A stretch of DNA of 64,000 nt, from assembly GCA_017545245.1 (NCBI GenBank), contig JAFWPB010000065.1:1-64000 (forward strand). Reading direction: 5' to 3'. This DNA comes from Clostridiales bacterium. Lineage in GTDB: Bacteria; Bacillota; Clostridia; Saccharofermentanales; Saccharofermentanaceae. Made by a program: the position numbers and the translations under genes. Position 1 is the first letter of the stretch. Each line of letters opens with the position of its first letter. The notes under the pieces are model-generated. The model was given only the letters and a program-made list of their open reading frames with translations, ran no database searches and was not told where the DNA came from. Below are positions 33,216 through 41,809 of the stretch, in pieces.

Positions 33216-33655
33216 AAATCTTTCTCTTTCTTCGTAATCCGGAAGCGGCACCTCTCGTGTCCTCCAAGGATCGTCTCGATTTCTTCCACCAGGATCTTCT
33301 CCTCCGGCAGAAGCTGTCCCAGCCAGTACGTGATGCTCTGTCTCGAACACTCGCAGAGTTTGGGGGTATTTACATTCATTTTGGTGTGCAGATCGCAGTC
33401 GCAGGACAGAAAATGGATCTCATATTCTTTTCCCGGAATGACCACAACACCGTCTACTTTCTTAAGTTCATGCAGTCTTCCGAAGAAACGATCCAGGTTT
33501 CCATCGCACTCTGCATACAAATCTGCATACAGATACTTCAGCGCATCTCTTCCACACATGGAGGCACACCCCTGAAAAAGCCGTCCCCGCTCTTCACGCG
33601 ACATCTTCTCCAGACCTTCTCCAAAACCTTGAAACCATCTCTCCATAAACGACAT
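33209..33655 (-). CDS. Cys-rich protein, possible V4R-like fold
   Basis: 148 residues. Cysteines occur at C-x3-C (CASMC), C-D-C, C-E-C and near the end in GGHERCRFRI, an ending like that of V4R/heme- or metal-binding domains. No membrane segment. It overlaps the GNAT start by 7 bases, so the two are coupled. The fold suggestion is tentative; I can name no ligand. Confidence 0.6.
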   Translation of the reverse strand: MSFMERWFQGFGEGLEKMSREERGRLFQGCASMCGRDALKYLYADLYAECDGNLDRFFGRLHELKKVDGVVVIPGKEYEIHFLSCDCDLHTKMNVNTPKLCECSRQSITYWLGQLLPEEKILVEEIETILGGHERCRFRITKKEKDLW

Positions 33656-33662
33656 GATCTTC

Positions 33663-34193
33663 TTATTCTCCCTTAAAAGAATTGAACCAGGCGCGGTCCG
33701 AAAACTCTTTCTTATTCGGCATTTTCACTTCGTCTTCCGCGATACCTACTGGTAGATAGCAGATGAGTTCGTATCCTTCCGGTACGCCGAGGATCTCCGC
33801 CATCTTCTCTCCGATCCTATCCTCGTCAGTGATATGGCCTTCGTACCAGCAGCTCTGATATCCCAGTTCCACGATAGCCAGGAGCATATTCTCGATCGCC
33901 GCAGAATAATCCTGGATGGCGAAGCATCTGTCACGGTATGCGTTGATCCGCTGCGTCAATACACAGATTGCGGCAGGTGCAGTCTGTGCAACCGGCGGAT
34001 CGATCACTGCCTTGAGTTTAGAAAGCACCTCCGGATCATCAACCGCAATGAGGGATGTCGTCTGCTTATTGCAACCGGAAGGCGCGGCTAATCCCGCCTC
34101 CAGGATCTTTCGGAGGTCCTCCCTCGGAACAGGTGTATCCTTAAACTTCCCACGATAACTGCGTCTTTGAAAAAGAGCTTCGAAAACATTCAT
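33663..34193 (-). CDS. Nitroreductase family protein
   Basis: 176 residues from ATG 34193 (GGAGG upstream). The FMN-binding N-terminus FEALFQRRSYRGKFKDTPVP and LEAGLAAPSGCNKQT are typical, as is AIENMLLAIVELGYQSCWYEG. It reduces nitroaromatics, quinones or flavins with NAD(P)H, forming an FMN dimer. It is the member without an added ferredoxin. Two bases separate it from the upstream GNAT. Confidence 0.85.
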   Translation of the reverse strand: MNVFEALFQRRSYRGKFKDTPVPREDLRKILEAGLAAPSGCNKQTTSLIAVDDPEVLSKLKAVIDPPVAQTAPAAICVLTQRINAYRDRCFAIQDYSAAIENMLLAIVELGYQSCWYEGHITDEDRIGEKMAEILGVPEGYELICYLPVGIAEDEVKMPNKKEFSDRAWFNSFKGE

Positions 34194-34195
34194 GC

Positions 34196-34726
34196 TTATT
34201 TCCTCCATTCCTCTTTGCTGATCTCCAGCTCTATGATGCGAAGTGTCTCTCCCTCGATTTCTTCAAAAGAATCCTCGCATACTGTCGACGCTCTAAACCC
34301 GGCGGAAAGATAGCACTTATATGCGGAAGTATTACACTCAAAAACACCAATGGTAATGGTGTCCACCTGGAGGATCTCAAAAGCGTATTTAAGCGCCAGC
34401 TGGATCATCTGCTTCCCGTATCCCTTTCCACGCTTGGAACCGTCCACGACGACCCATCCGAAACGAAGGATCTTGTTGTTCCCCTGAATATACCGCATGA
34501 TCAGATGTCCGACTACGCCGTCTTCGTCAAAAGCACTCATCGGGTAGAAGTTATCTTCTTCCACGCAGTCGCCGTTATTCTTCAGATACTTCTCATTCAT
34601 GTCCTCCGCCTTTAACGGATAGGCGCCAAAGCGGGCACCTCCCCACAGCGCAAAAGTTCTCTCGTCACTGATCCAGGTTACGATCTTCTCAGCATCACAT
34701 GGCTTATATGGTCTTAATCTCAACAT
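34196..34726 (-). CDS. GNAT-family N-acetyltransferase (RimJ/RimL type)
   Basis: 176 residues from ATG 34726; a GTG sits three bases before it. It opens MLRLRPYKPCDAEKIVTWISDE, and the acetyl-CoA loop is GSKRGKGYGKQMI, then ECNTSAYKCYLSAGF. These features fit the RimJ/RimL subgroup. AAGGG lies 9 bases upstream inside the preceding short reading frame. Confidence 0.8.
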   Translation of the reverse strand: MLRLRPYKPCDAEKIVTWISDERTFALWGGARFGAYPLKAEDMNEKYLKNNGDCVEEDNFYPMSAFDEDGVVGHLIMRYIQGNNKILRFGWVVVDGSKRGKGYGKQMIQLALKYAFEILQVDTITIGVFECNTSAYKCYLSAGFRASTVCEDSFEEIEGETLRIIELEISKEEWRK

Positions 34727-34729
34727 CAC

Positions 34730-34795
34730 TCAATTCCCTTCTTTCTTCGGATTCGCATTATAGTGTTCGCGAATCGCTTCGGTTTCTTCTCTCAT
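34730..34795 (-). CDS. Possible 21-codon short reading frame upstream of the GNAT gene
   Basis: An ATG at 34795 with GGAG 8 bases upstream opens 21 codons (MREETEAIREHYNANPKKEGN) ending in TGA directly next to the GTG/ATG start region of the next gene. Such an arrangement allows translational coupling. It may be a leader peptide, a remnant of a larger protein or chance. No composition test was possible. Confidence 0.3.
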   Translation of the reverse strand: MREETEAIREHYNANPKKEGN

Positions 34796-34823
34796 ATCTG
34801 TTCTCCTTGAACATTCCCGGCCT

Positions 34824-35336
34824 TCATTCCAGTCCGAGTTCCTTATAGATCCCTCGGATAAATGCCGTTTTGTATTCGATATAACCATCGATATCATTCG
34901 GGAAAAGAACTGCCCCTTCTTTCTTGATCCGGCTGTACTCCTGTACTGCTTCCGGGTGAGTACGAAGATAATCGCGGAAAGACACATGTCTTTTCAGTTC
35001 AGCTGCATCCTTTGCACATACGTACAAGTGATGATTCCGAAGATGTTCTTTGCCCTGATAATGGAATGCTTCCCGGCCGGGAATCCCTTTATCGCCTTCG
35101 TGATGATAGCCGATTTTATCCAACGCTTCGATCGCAGGAGCGAGGTTCGATTCTTCGACCACTACATCGATATCAATGATCGGTTTCGCAGAAAGTCCTT
35201 CTACCGAAGTACTTCCGACGTGCTCGATCCGAAGTGCCAGATCGCCCAGTGCAGCATCGATCTCGTCACGGATCGCTTCAAAATCCGCTTTCCACATCTC
35301 GTTATATGGCTCGACCACCACTCGTTTTGTACCCAT
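34824..35336 (-). CDS. GrpB/UPF0157 family protein
   Basis: 170 residues from ATG 35336, chosen because GrpB proteins begin just before the V-V-V-E-P-Y-N-x-x-W motif; AGGAGAG lies about 12 bases upstream, a little far. Family features include RIEHVGSTSVEGLSAKPIIDIDVVV (nucleotidyltransferase-like G-S and paired Asp) and the AFHYQGKEHLRNHHLYVC segment. Function in the cell is unknown; nucleotidyl transfer is suspected. Confidence 0.8.
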   Translation of the reverse strand: MGTKRVVVEPYNEMWKADFEAIRDEIDAALGDLALRIEHVGSTSVEGLSAKPIIDIDVVVEESNLAPAIEALDKIGYHHEGDKGIPGREAFHYQGKEHLRNHHLYVCAKDAAELKRHVSFRDYLRTHPEAVQEYSRIKKEGAVLFPNDIDGYIEYKTAFIRGIYKELGLE

Positions 35337-35470
35337 GAAATCTATTCTCTCCTGTTTCTTTTCGTAATCGTTCTTATCGGTCATCTTTGGTTCTTGTAAA
35401 AAACCATCCTGTGTCAATTATATTCCAAGAAGTCGTACAGAAATAGTGGATTATACAAAGGGTATAACTA

Positions 35471-35517
35471 ACCCCCGGAATCTCGTTACCGAGTCTTCCG
35501 GGGGTCCGCGTTTTTTT
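35471..35517. terminator. Strong hairpin beyond the LemA gene
   Basis: ACCCCCGGAA (35471-35480) pairs perfectly with TTCCGGGGGT (35496-35505), with an inner CTCG/CGAG stem. On the minus strand the inner loop is GTAA, a GNRA tetraloop. The seven-base T run (35511-35517) is on the plus side, 5 bases from the stem; the minus side is only mildly U-rich. So it fits a bidirectional terminator better in the plus direction, although only the minus-strand LemA transcript needs it. Confidence 0.55.
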
Positions 35518-35535
35518 GCTTATCAATTGTCAGGA

Positions 35536-36087
35536 TCAGATATTGATGCTTACATTTACATCAGAACGCTTGATTTCTTCTGCCTCAAAGAACGGTTCTC
35601 TCTGGATGCCCATGCCACCGGCTACGATGCTGGTCGGGAAAGTAACGATCCTCTGATTCAGCTCGGATACACTTGCGTTATATGCACGACGTGCGCCTTG
35701 CAGATGCTCTTCGACATCCATGATAGCAACCTGCAGCTGACGGAAGTTTTCATTCGCATGAAGCTGCGGATAATTCTCAGCCAGGAAATTCAGTTCCTTA
35801 TGTACCTCACCCATCGCGGAAGCCGCCTGGTTCTTCTCGGAGATGGTCATTCCCTGACGAAGCTTGATCGCATCAAGGATGGTCTGCTTCTCGATCGTCG
35901 CATAAGATCTTGCAACATCAACCATCTTGGTCAGCACATCATAGCGCTTGGTCAAAGCAACATCGATTCCCGAAGAAGCCTCTTCGATTTTCACTTTCGT
36001 TCTTCTCAGGCCATTCATCGTGGCGATCCACCAAAGAATAATGACCACTACTAAAAATACAATTGCTCCAATAACATACTTCAACAT
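35536..36087 (-). CDS. LemA family protein
   Basis: 183 residues. One N-terminal membrane helix (about 4-22, VIGAIVFLVVVIILWWIA), then the LemA helical bundle with NGLRRTKVKIEEASSGIDVALTKRYDVL and the AYNASVSELNQRIVTFP ending, the family's best-conserved part. The domain is thought to lie outside the membrane with unknown function. It follows the DUF3137 membrane protein, a pairing common in Firmicutes. No good ribosome binding site is seen before the ATG. Confidence 0.85.
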   Translation of the reverse strand: MLKYVIGAIVFLVVVIILWWIATMNGLRRTKVKIEEASSGIDVALTKRYDVLTKMVDVARSYATIEKQTILDAIKLRQGMTISEKNQAASAMGEVHKELNFLAENYPQLHANENFRQLQVAIMDVEEHLQGARRAYNASVSELNQRIVTFPTSIVAGGMGIQREPFFEAEEIKRSDVNVSINI

Positions 36088-36139
36088 TTTCGTTTACCGT
36101 ACGGGCTGGATTAGTCCGTACTTCTCCTTTCCTCTTACG

Positions 36140-37060
36140 TTATTTAAAGATCTTTCGATCGAGGTTTAATCCTTTTACAAATGAGGTCACCGCGTTGATC
36201 TCATTTCTTACCTTCATGATATCATCATCGTTCGGACTGTGATAGATCGGCGGTTCAAGGTAGTCCTTGTTCGAATTGATCGCCACGTGAAGCTGATTAT
36301 CCACAAATCCGATCATGACCTTACCATCACTTTGCGCTGCGAGCTGCATCAATCCCTGCATCAGTCCCGGAGTCAGAAGATAGAATGCTTCTACTTCATT
36401 CTGGCACAGGCACTTGAACATCCTATTGAACTCCGCATCTTCCGTCTTAAAAGCATGTCTTCGCTCTGTCTTCTTCGTAAAAATGCTCGTCCTTTTTCTC
36501 GCGTACCCGAATCCCTGCTGGATGATCTGAAGATCCGCCTCAAAATCCTTATTCGATTCGAAGATCATCCATCTTCCGCGAAGGTATGTCGTAGTGTGCG
36601 TGTTTCCATCCGAATCACTTGATTCATTCTGGATCAGGATATCCGATCTTTCAAAAGCAACATTGTTGTATGTTCCCCGGATATAATCCTCACTCTTATA
36701 AATGTTTCCCATCTGCATAAGGCCGGTCTGCGAGATCAGCTGGCTCGGAAATCCGTATTCCGGCTGATAGACCGCATCCGGAATGACCTGGCGTACCATA
36801 TCATACACATAATGTGTTTTGTAATAGTTCCGGTATTCATTCAGTTTCTTTCTGTAAACAATTAAATAGAAGATTGCTATAAAAAAGATTGAACCGAAAA
36901 ATGCGAGAACCAATGGAAAAGGACCTGCGTCAAAACTACTCGAACCAATCATCATTATCACGGAAAGAATCATCATGCCGAGTGGGATTGCCCACATACA
37001 GATGCGAAGGACCATAACTCTTTTACGCATCTTTTCTATAATCATCATCTGCTCATTCAT
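36140..37060 (-). CDS. DUF3137 membrane protein
   Basis: 306 residues with two membrane helices (about 17-38 and 50-70) followed by a large domain. The segments RGTYNNVAFERSDILI and FKCLCQNEVEAFYLLTPGLMQ match the DUF3137 pattern. AAGGAG precedes the ATG. It forms an operon with LemA; the pair is likely to be a membrane complex whose purpose is unknown. Confidence 0.8.
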   Translation of the reverse strand: MNEQMMIIEKMRKRVMVLRICMWAIPLGMMILSVIMMIGSSSFDAGPFPLVLAFFGSIFFIAIFYLIVYRKKLNEYRNYYKTHYVYDMVRQVIPDAVYQPEYGFPSQLISQTGLMQMGNIYKSEDYIRGTYNNVAFERSDILIQNESSDSDGNTHTTTYLRGRWMIFESNKDFEADLQIIQQGFGYARKRTSIFTKKTERRHAFKTEDAEFNRMFKCLCQNEVEAFYLLTPGLMQGLMQLAAQSDGKVMIGFVDNQLHVAINSNKDYLEPPIYHSPNDDDIMKVRNEINAVTSFVKGLNLDRKIFK

Positions 37061-37163
37061 ATCGAATTTCTCCTTGTGCCATCATTCTACCTTTTTTCCA
37101 AGTACGTGGCTACATGAAGAAAGCAAAAATAACATAGGATAAACCGCATTTTCTTTTTTTTCA

Positions 37164-37414
37164 GGTGACAGAATACTCACCTTGACGTCATCTCTATGTC
37201 ATTTGCGAATGCGAGAATAAACTTGTCAGAAGGTGATACCCAAGCCAATCACCAAGAAACAAGAAACCTTCTGACAGGGGCTTCCCCCTCCATAATATCT
37301 TCTTATTTTGTTTCATATCGTGGGAGCGGACATAAGGCTCCGCTCCCACACCCCTCCTCACAAATGAAACTTATCGAAAAGAACTCGCAACTCAACTTCG
37401 GTTGAGTATTTTTA
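37164..37414 (+). ncRNA. Candidate structured non-coding RNA in the 37061-37534 intergenic region
   Basis: This 474-base gap has no convincing gene but is filled with perfect stems: AGGTGA/TCACCT (37164-37183); outer TGCGAG/CTCGCA (37211-37216, 37384-37389); TGTCAGAAGGT/ACCTTCTGACA (37225-37235, 37267-37277) with an alternative inner GGTGAT/ATCACC; AGGGG/CCCCT with a CTTC loop (37277-37290); GTTTCAT/ATGAAAC (37311-37317, 37365-37371) enclosing GTGGGAGCGGA/TCCGCTCCCAC (37321-37331, 37340-37350); then a terminator. The closing terminator fixes the direction as plus. A multistem RNA of about 200 bases is the simplest reading. Class unknown; the clostridial raiA RNA or another orphan class are options to test. 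No clear promoter is visible. Confidence 0.55.
37390..37414 (+). terminator. Terminator closing the structured RNA region
   Basis: ACTCAAC-TTCG-GTTGAGT (37390-37407), a 7-pair stem with a UUCG tetraloop, followed by ATTTTT and, a few bases later, TTTTTT. It lies 120 bases before the next gene, so it ends an upstream transcript or attenuates the lipoprotein gene. Confidence 0.65.
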
Positions 37415-37534
37415 TGCTATTTTTTCCTTTCTGAAATGTCACTATTCGTATGACACTTCTTTCACTCAATTTTTTAATACATCTCTTACAATGTGAGCAT
37501 ACAAACGAAAACATGACTTTTTAGGAGGTTGACA

Positions 37535-40012
37535 ATGAAGAGAGTTTTACGAAATTTACTCACAGTATCACTGGCTGCCGGAATGGTCCTTCCTTTTTCA
37601 GGATGCGGATCCAAAAGCAGCTCAAACAATGCAGAAGGCACCAGCAACGCTAAAGGGAACACGTCCGGGGCGGTCGCAGTAGCGAAGAATACTAAAAAAG
37701 GTTCGGGACGCATCATCGCGGAGAGTGATCCGTTCTTTGATGCGAAGATCTCAGAACTGAAAGTGAAAGTCCCAACCGGAAAAGACATCCTCTATACGGA
37801 GTTTACTTCGGCATATGCCGTTGGCGACCGCATCCTCGCAAACGTCCATATTGAATACAAAAAACCGCTCGAGGTCGAAAAGGAAATGAATAACCTCAAT
37901 TTAGATGACGAGAAGCAACAGAAGAGATATATGGATATCTGGAATGAATATTCCGTCAACAGCATGCAGCTCTTTGATCTCGAAGGTAATAATATTTCTT
38001 CAGTAGAATTGGACAAAGGATGCGAGTTCAGTAATGCTTACTCACTGGATAATGGCGAGATCCTGGTCGTAACCACCAAAGTGAATATGAACGACTGCAC
38101 AGCACAACCGTCTTTAACCGTCCTCTCCTCTTCCGGCGAGAAACTCCGCGAAATCACCCTTGATGCCAACGAAGCCCTTAGCGGTGCCCGCGTCTATGTT
38201 GCCGATAACGGTAAAATCCTTCTTGCCTCGAACAAGAAGATCAGTGTAATGGATCCACAGGGCAAGCTGATCAACTCTATAGAAAGCCCGAATTTCGACG
38301 GGACTATGCTTTGCTCCGGCGGAAAGTGGTTTGCCGTGATGCCGCAGTATGAACAGGAAGACCTGGCCGTATATGTTCAGGAGATCGATTTAAACGAGGG
38401 AAAACTGACTGGACAGAAAATCAAATCAGACAATGTCGTACTGGGTCTGGTTCAGGGGAAAAGCGATTGCTTCCTTCTGAACAGCAATGGCATAGAGAAA
38501 TATGATCTTCTCGACGGAACACGTACCACAACTTTTTCATGGAAAGATACAGACTTGAACTCCTCCGCTATTCAAATGGAAGGCGGAAGTATCGAATCGG
38601 AAGACCATCTTGTTTTCTTCAAGATGGAACTGGATAAGGAAATAGCCCGTACAGATATGGACCAGAAAGCCGGTATCGGAAACAAAATGTCCATTGTATC
38701 CCTGACACGTGCTGATAAGAATCCGCACGCGGGAAAAGAAGTGCTAAAACTCGCCGTGAACGGCATTGATGACGTGTCCTTTATCGACAGGATCATACAA
38801 TACAACACCGACCCCTCCAACCATGCCCGTGTCGAGATCTCGGATTACTCTCCGGATACAAACGAAAGATGGTTTTTCTCAAATGACAGTTCCAAACAGC
38901 TCGAAGGAGTGGGAAACCTCACACTGGATATGTTAAGCGGAAATGGTCCGGACATTCTCGTAGGCTTTTCAGACTTTTCCCAGTTCAATAATGAGAATTC
39001 CCTTATTGACCTGAAAACATATCTGGATTCCGATCCCAGCCTGAAAACTGACGATTATTACCAGAACATCTTCAGTGCTTTTGAATTGGACGGAAAGCTC
39101 TTCACAATGCCGATCACCTATACTCTTGAAGGAATGGTCGTCAACGGAAAATTCCAAGGTACCAAAGAAAAGCTGACCTATTCCGATCTCGACAAGATCG
39201 CTTCCTCATTGCCTTCTGATATCCAGCTTCTGGATTCCCATGATTACAATGATCTTTTGACCAAATTACTCTATGTCTCATCGGACAGGTTTGTAAACAA
39301 CGTAGATAAGACCGTAAACTTCGATTCGGACGAATTCCGTGAAATGCTCGAAACTGTAAAGAAATACGGCAAGACATCGCAAGATGGACAGAGCAGCAAT
39401 CTTCCTTTGGGAGAAAGCGGATTTATGAATGGCGAGGTGCTCTTTGGAATGGGCATGATCGCTTCCAGTAATGTGCTTCTTAGAGGATTGACCGATTTCA
39501 CTATCCTCAACATAAAAGACAGCGCAAACTATATTTACAGCGGTTATCCTACTAAAGACGGAATGGGCATGACGGCTGTGGGAGATATCACTATGTCCAT
39601 TACCACTTCTGCTGCCAATCCAAACCTGGCCTGGGAATTCATCCGCTTCTTCTTAAATGAAGATATACAGCAGGATCTATGCTTTAATATGGACAAGCTG
39701 CCAGTCAACAAAAAAGCATTCGACTCAAAATGCAAAACAGAAATTGAAGTCAGTGAAGAAGCCTTTGAATCCTACAAGAAAAACCACGGAAACAGCGCAG
39801 ATGACGACTATATGCCCTATGTTCTGACGCAGCAGGATAAAGATAAACTTGCTTCCTTGATAGCTTCTGTAGAAACAGCACAGCAGTTTGACAGTGATGT
39901 CCTGAACATCGTACTTGAAGAAGCTGCCGGTTTCTTCGAAGGACAGCGCACTGTTGACGATGTATGCAAGAACATTCAAAGCCGTGCATCGATCGTAGTA
40001 CAGGAAAGATAA
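37535..40012 (+). CDS. Large lipoprotein with C-terminal solute-binding (SBP family 1-like) domain, paralogue of the 7990 gene
   Basis: 825 residues from ATG 37535, with AGGAGG 6 bases upstream. Lipobox F-S-G-C24, then a Ser/Asn linker. Like its paralogue it has a beta-strand region (about 55-390) and a binding-protein-like region: NPHAGKEVLKLAVNG, GNGPDILVGFSDFSQFNNE, DGKLFTMPITYTLEGMVVN, NPNLAWEFIRFFLNED. DPFFDAKISELKV near the N-terminus matches DPFFNSDMHELKL of the paralogue. No transport genes adjoin; the next gene is a cytosolic binding-protein-like sensor on the other strand. A sensor or tethered binding role is possible. Ligand unknown. Confidence 0.8.
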   Translation: MKRVLRNLLTVSLAAGMVLPFSGCGSKSSSNNAEGTSNAKGNTSGAVAVAKNTKKGSGRIIAESDPFFDAKISELKVKVPTGKDILYTEFTSAYAVGDRILANVHIEYKKPLEVEKEMNNLNLDDEKQQKRYMDIWNEYSVNSMQLFDLEGNNISSVELDKGCEFSNAYSLDNGEILVVTTKVNMNDCTAQPSLTVLSSSGEKLREITLDANEALSGARVYVADNGKILLASNKKISVMDPQGKLINSIESPNFDGTMLCSGGKWFAVMPQYEQEDLAVYVQEIDLNEGKLTGQKIKSDNVVLGLVQGKSDCFLLNSNGIEKYDLLDGTRTTTFSWKDTDLNSSAIQMEGGSIESEDHLVFFKMELDKEIARTDMDQKAGIGNKMSIVSLTRADKNPHAGKEVLKLAVNGIDDVSFIDRIIQYNTDPSNHARVEISDYSPDTNERWFFSNDSSKQLEGVGNLTLDMLSGNGPDILVGFSDFSQFNNENSLIDLKTYLDSDPSLKTDDYYQNIFSAFELDGKLFTMPITYTLEGMVVNGKFQGTKEKLTYSDLDKIASSLPSDIQLLDSHDYNDLLTKLLYVSSDRFVNNVDKTVNFDSDEFREMLETVKKYGKTSQDGQSSNLPLGESGFMNGEVLFGMGMIASSNVLLRGLTDFTILNIKDSANYIYSGYPTKDGMGMTAVGDITMSITTSAANPNLAWEFIRFFLNEDIQQDLCFNMDKLPVNKKAFDSKCKTEIEVSEEAFESYKKNHGNSADDDYMPYVLTQQDKDKLASLIASVETAQQFDSDVLNIVLEEAAGFFEGQRTVDDVCKNIQSRASIVVQER

Positions 40013-40027
40013 TTCTCACTTTCCGGC

Positions 40028-41761
40028 TTATTCGAGAATCCGCCCGATCTGTTCTGAGATAAATTCACCTGTGGAAGAGATATCACTATTGATCTCGGAA
40101 ACGAGAAAACCGTATATCTTATCCTTGCAAGATACAGGAAATACGACATTCTCATTACACTTGGGCGGAATCTCTCCACGCCGGAACATATCCCGGGTCA
40201 GGCCCTCCTGCCGTTCCTTCGGAAGAACAAAGAGTTCTCCATCCTTGATCCCGCAACGGAAACGTATCGTTTCCGGGAAGAGATGCTTTTCATTCTTCTG
40301 AAACCTGACCGGTTCTGAAAACAGGAAAAGCACTGCATTCTGAAGTCCCAGAAGAGGCAGCCTGCTGACCATTTTCTCCTCTTTATCCATGCTGTCGCCC
40401 TGATAGTCTGTCGTCTCGATCATGAAATCCTGAAGGCTCCGTCTCGAAACAAAAAGCATTTCCCTCTCATGGACCATGGCTTTCGCCTGCGCCGTGATTG
40501 CATCATCCTTGATCCTTGTAAAAAGGCGGTTAATAAACATGTTCGCAACTGCATTGACCGCAGTCTGGGTGACATTCATACTTGCCTGAAGTTTCGCTAC
40601 ACTTTGGAGAAGCTTTCCGGCATCGGTATACTCCATCGCTCCGTTTTCAAAGAAAATATCGATCAGTTCGCATGTTTCCTGAAACTCTTCCCTGCCCATA
40701 TACCGGTTCTTCAGAGCATTCAGGATACGTGATGTGAATTCATAAAAAAGCCGCTTCAGATTGACGGATTCCCGTCCGACATGTTCATAGCGGTACCGAT
40801 AGAAACAGTCATCAAACATCCTGTATATGAACGCCTCTTCCACATTCAGCATTTCCTGTCTGGAATAATCATACATCTCATATGGAAAGGACTCACGTCC
40901 GTAAAGACGCGTCGGAATGCGGACCGAACCTACCTGCTCCCCATTCATAAGGGCAAGAAGAAGCTCCAGTGATTTGCGCCCCATAGTTGTCTCATCGGCA
41001 CCGATCGATGACAAGGTAGGGATCATGTGCCCGGCCATTTTTGTATTATCGAAGCCAAAGACATAGATGTCTTTTCCAGGCTCGAGACCACGCTTCTTCA
41101 TCGCAGCGAAAAGGCCCATTGCTACAGCGTCATTTACACAGAAGATCGCCTGCACCTCCGGATTTCTGTCAAGAAGCTCTTCTGCCTCTTCCTGGCAGTA
41201 GAGCGACATATCGGTCACCTGATAATTGTCATCCGTAAAACCAATTCCGTATTCATTCAGACAGACGGTATAGATCCTTCTTCTTTTTCTGGAGTCGACA
41301 TTATCATCACGACCACCCATCATACAGAACTTCGTAAAACCATGGACGTTAACGAGGCACTCCACCGCTTCCCGTATTCCGGACTCATTATCATAATTGA
41401 CCGAAACCTGATCTTCGTTCTCGGTAACCGCAAAAACCATCGGAACATTACGGATATGACTGAAAATCCGGCGGTTCTCATCTTCGTCTTTCGTCTTCGC
41501 CATACTTCCGAGACATACGATCAGTCCGTCAAAACTGCACTCTTCAGAAAGCTGATAAATCGAATTATAGACCAGTCTGTGGTAATGCTGGCTGTGGATG
41601 TTATCCTTATATCCGTCGTATTTTCCGGAGATGACAGTCAGTTCCAGGTCCTTTCTCTGCCGGATGCCGCTGACCACGTTCTGAATGAACTCTTCAGCAA
41701 AATCCGTCCAGATGTTTTCCAGGACCAAACCAATCTTCTTTTTGTTATTTCTACTGATCAT
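40028..41761 (-). CDS. Cytosolic sensor with LacI-type periplasmic-binding domain and no output domain
   Basis: 577 residues without signal peptide, membrane helix or helix-turn-helix. Residues 8-290 are a LacI/RbsB-type ligand-binding fold (KIGLVLENIWTDFAEEFIQNVVSGI, AIFCVNDAVAMGLFAAMKKRGLEPGKDIYVFGFDN, PTLSSIGADETTMGRKSLELLL). The remainder is helical and ends in a GAF-like segment. In related clostridial proteins, as I recall, this order is followed by GGDEF; here the protein stops there and 15 bases later the convergent gene ends. It follows the FIST-EAL gene by 48 bases, so the pair may form a split signalling system. Confidence 0.75.
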   Translation of the reverse strand: MISRNNKKKIGLVLENIWTDFAEEFIQNVVSGIRQRKDLELTVISGKYDGYKDNIHSQHYHRLVYNSIYQLSEECSFDGLIVCLGSMAKTKDEDENRRIFSHIRNVPMVFAVTENEDQVSVNYDNESGIREAVECLVNVHGFTKFCMMGGRDDNVDSRKRRRIYTVCLNEYGIGFTDDNYQVTDMSLYCQEEAEELLDRNPEVQAIFCVNDAVAMGLFAAMKKRGLEPGKDIYVFGFDNTKMAGHMIPTLSSIGADETTMGRKSLELLLALMNGEQVGSVRIPTRLYGRESFPYEMYDYSRQEMLNVEEAFIYRMFDDCFYRYRYEHVGRESVNLKRLFYEFTSRILNALKNRYMGREEFQETCELIDIFFENGAMEYTDAGKLLQSVAKLQASMNVTQTAVNAVANMFINRLFTRIKDDAITAQAKAMVHEREMLFVSRRSLQDFMIETTDYQGDSMDKEEKMVSRLPLLGLQNAVLFLFSEPVRFQKNEKHLFPETIRFRCGIKDGELFVLPKERQEGLTRDMFRRGEIPPKCNENVVFPVSCKDKIYGFLVSEINSDISSTGEFISEQIGRILE

Positions 41762-41809
41762 GCTATGCCCTGACCTTTCATGCGAAGCCGAAACTGTTCT
41801 CTCATCCTG

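Noticed and set aside
37196..37405. Plus-strand 69-codon frame in the lipoprotein upstream region
   Set aside because: No ribosome binding site, no family likeness, and the stretch is filled with stems, so an RNA is more likely than a protein.
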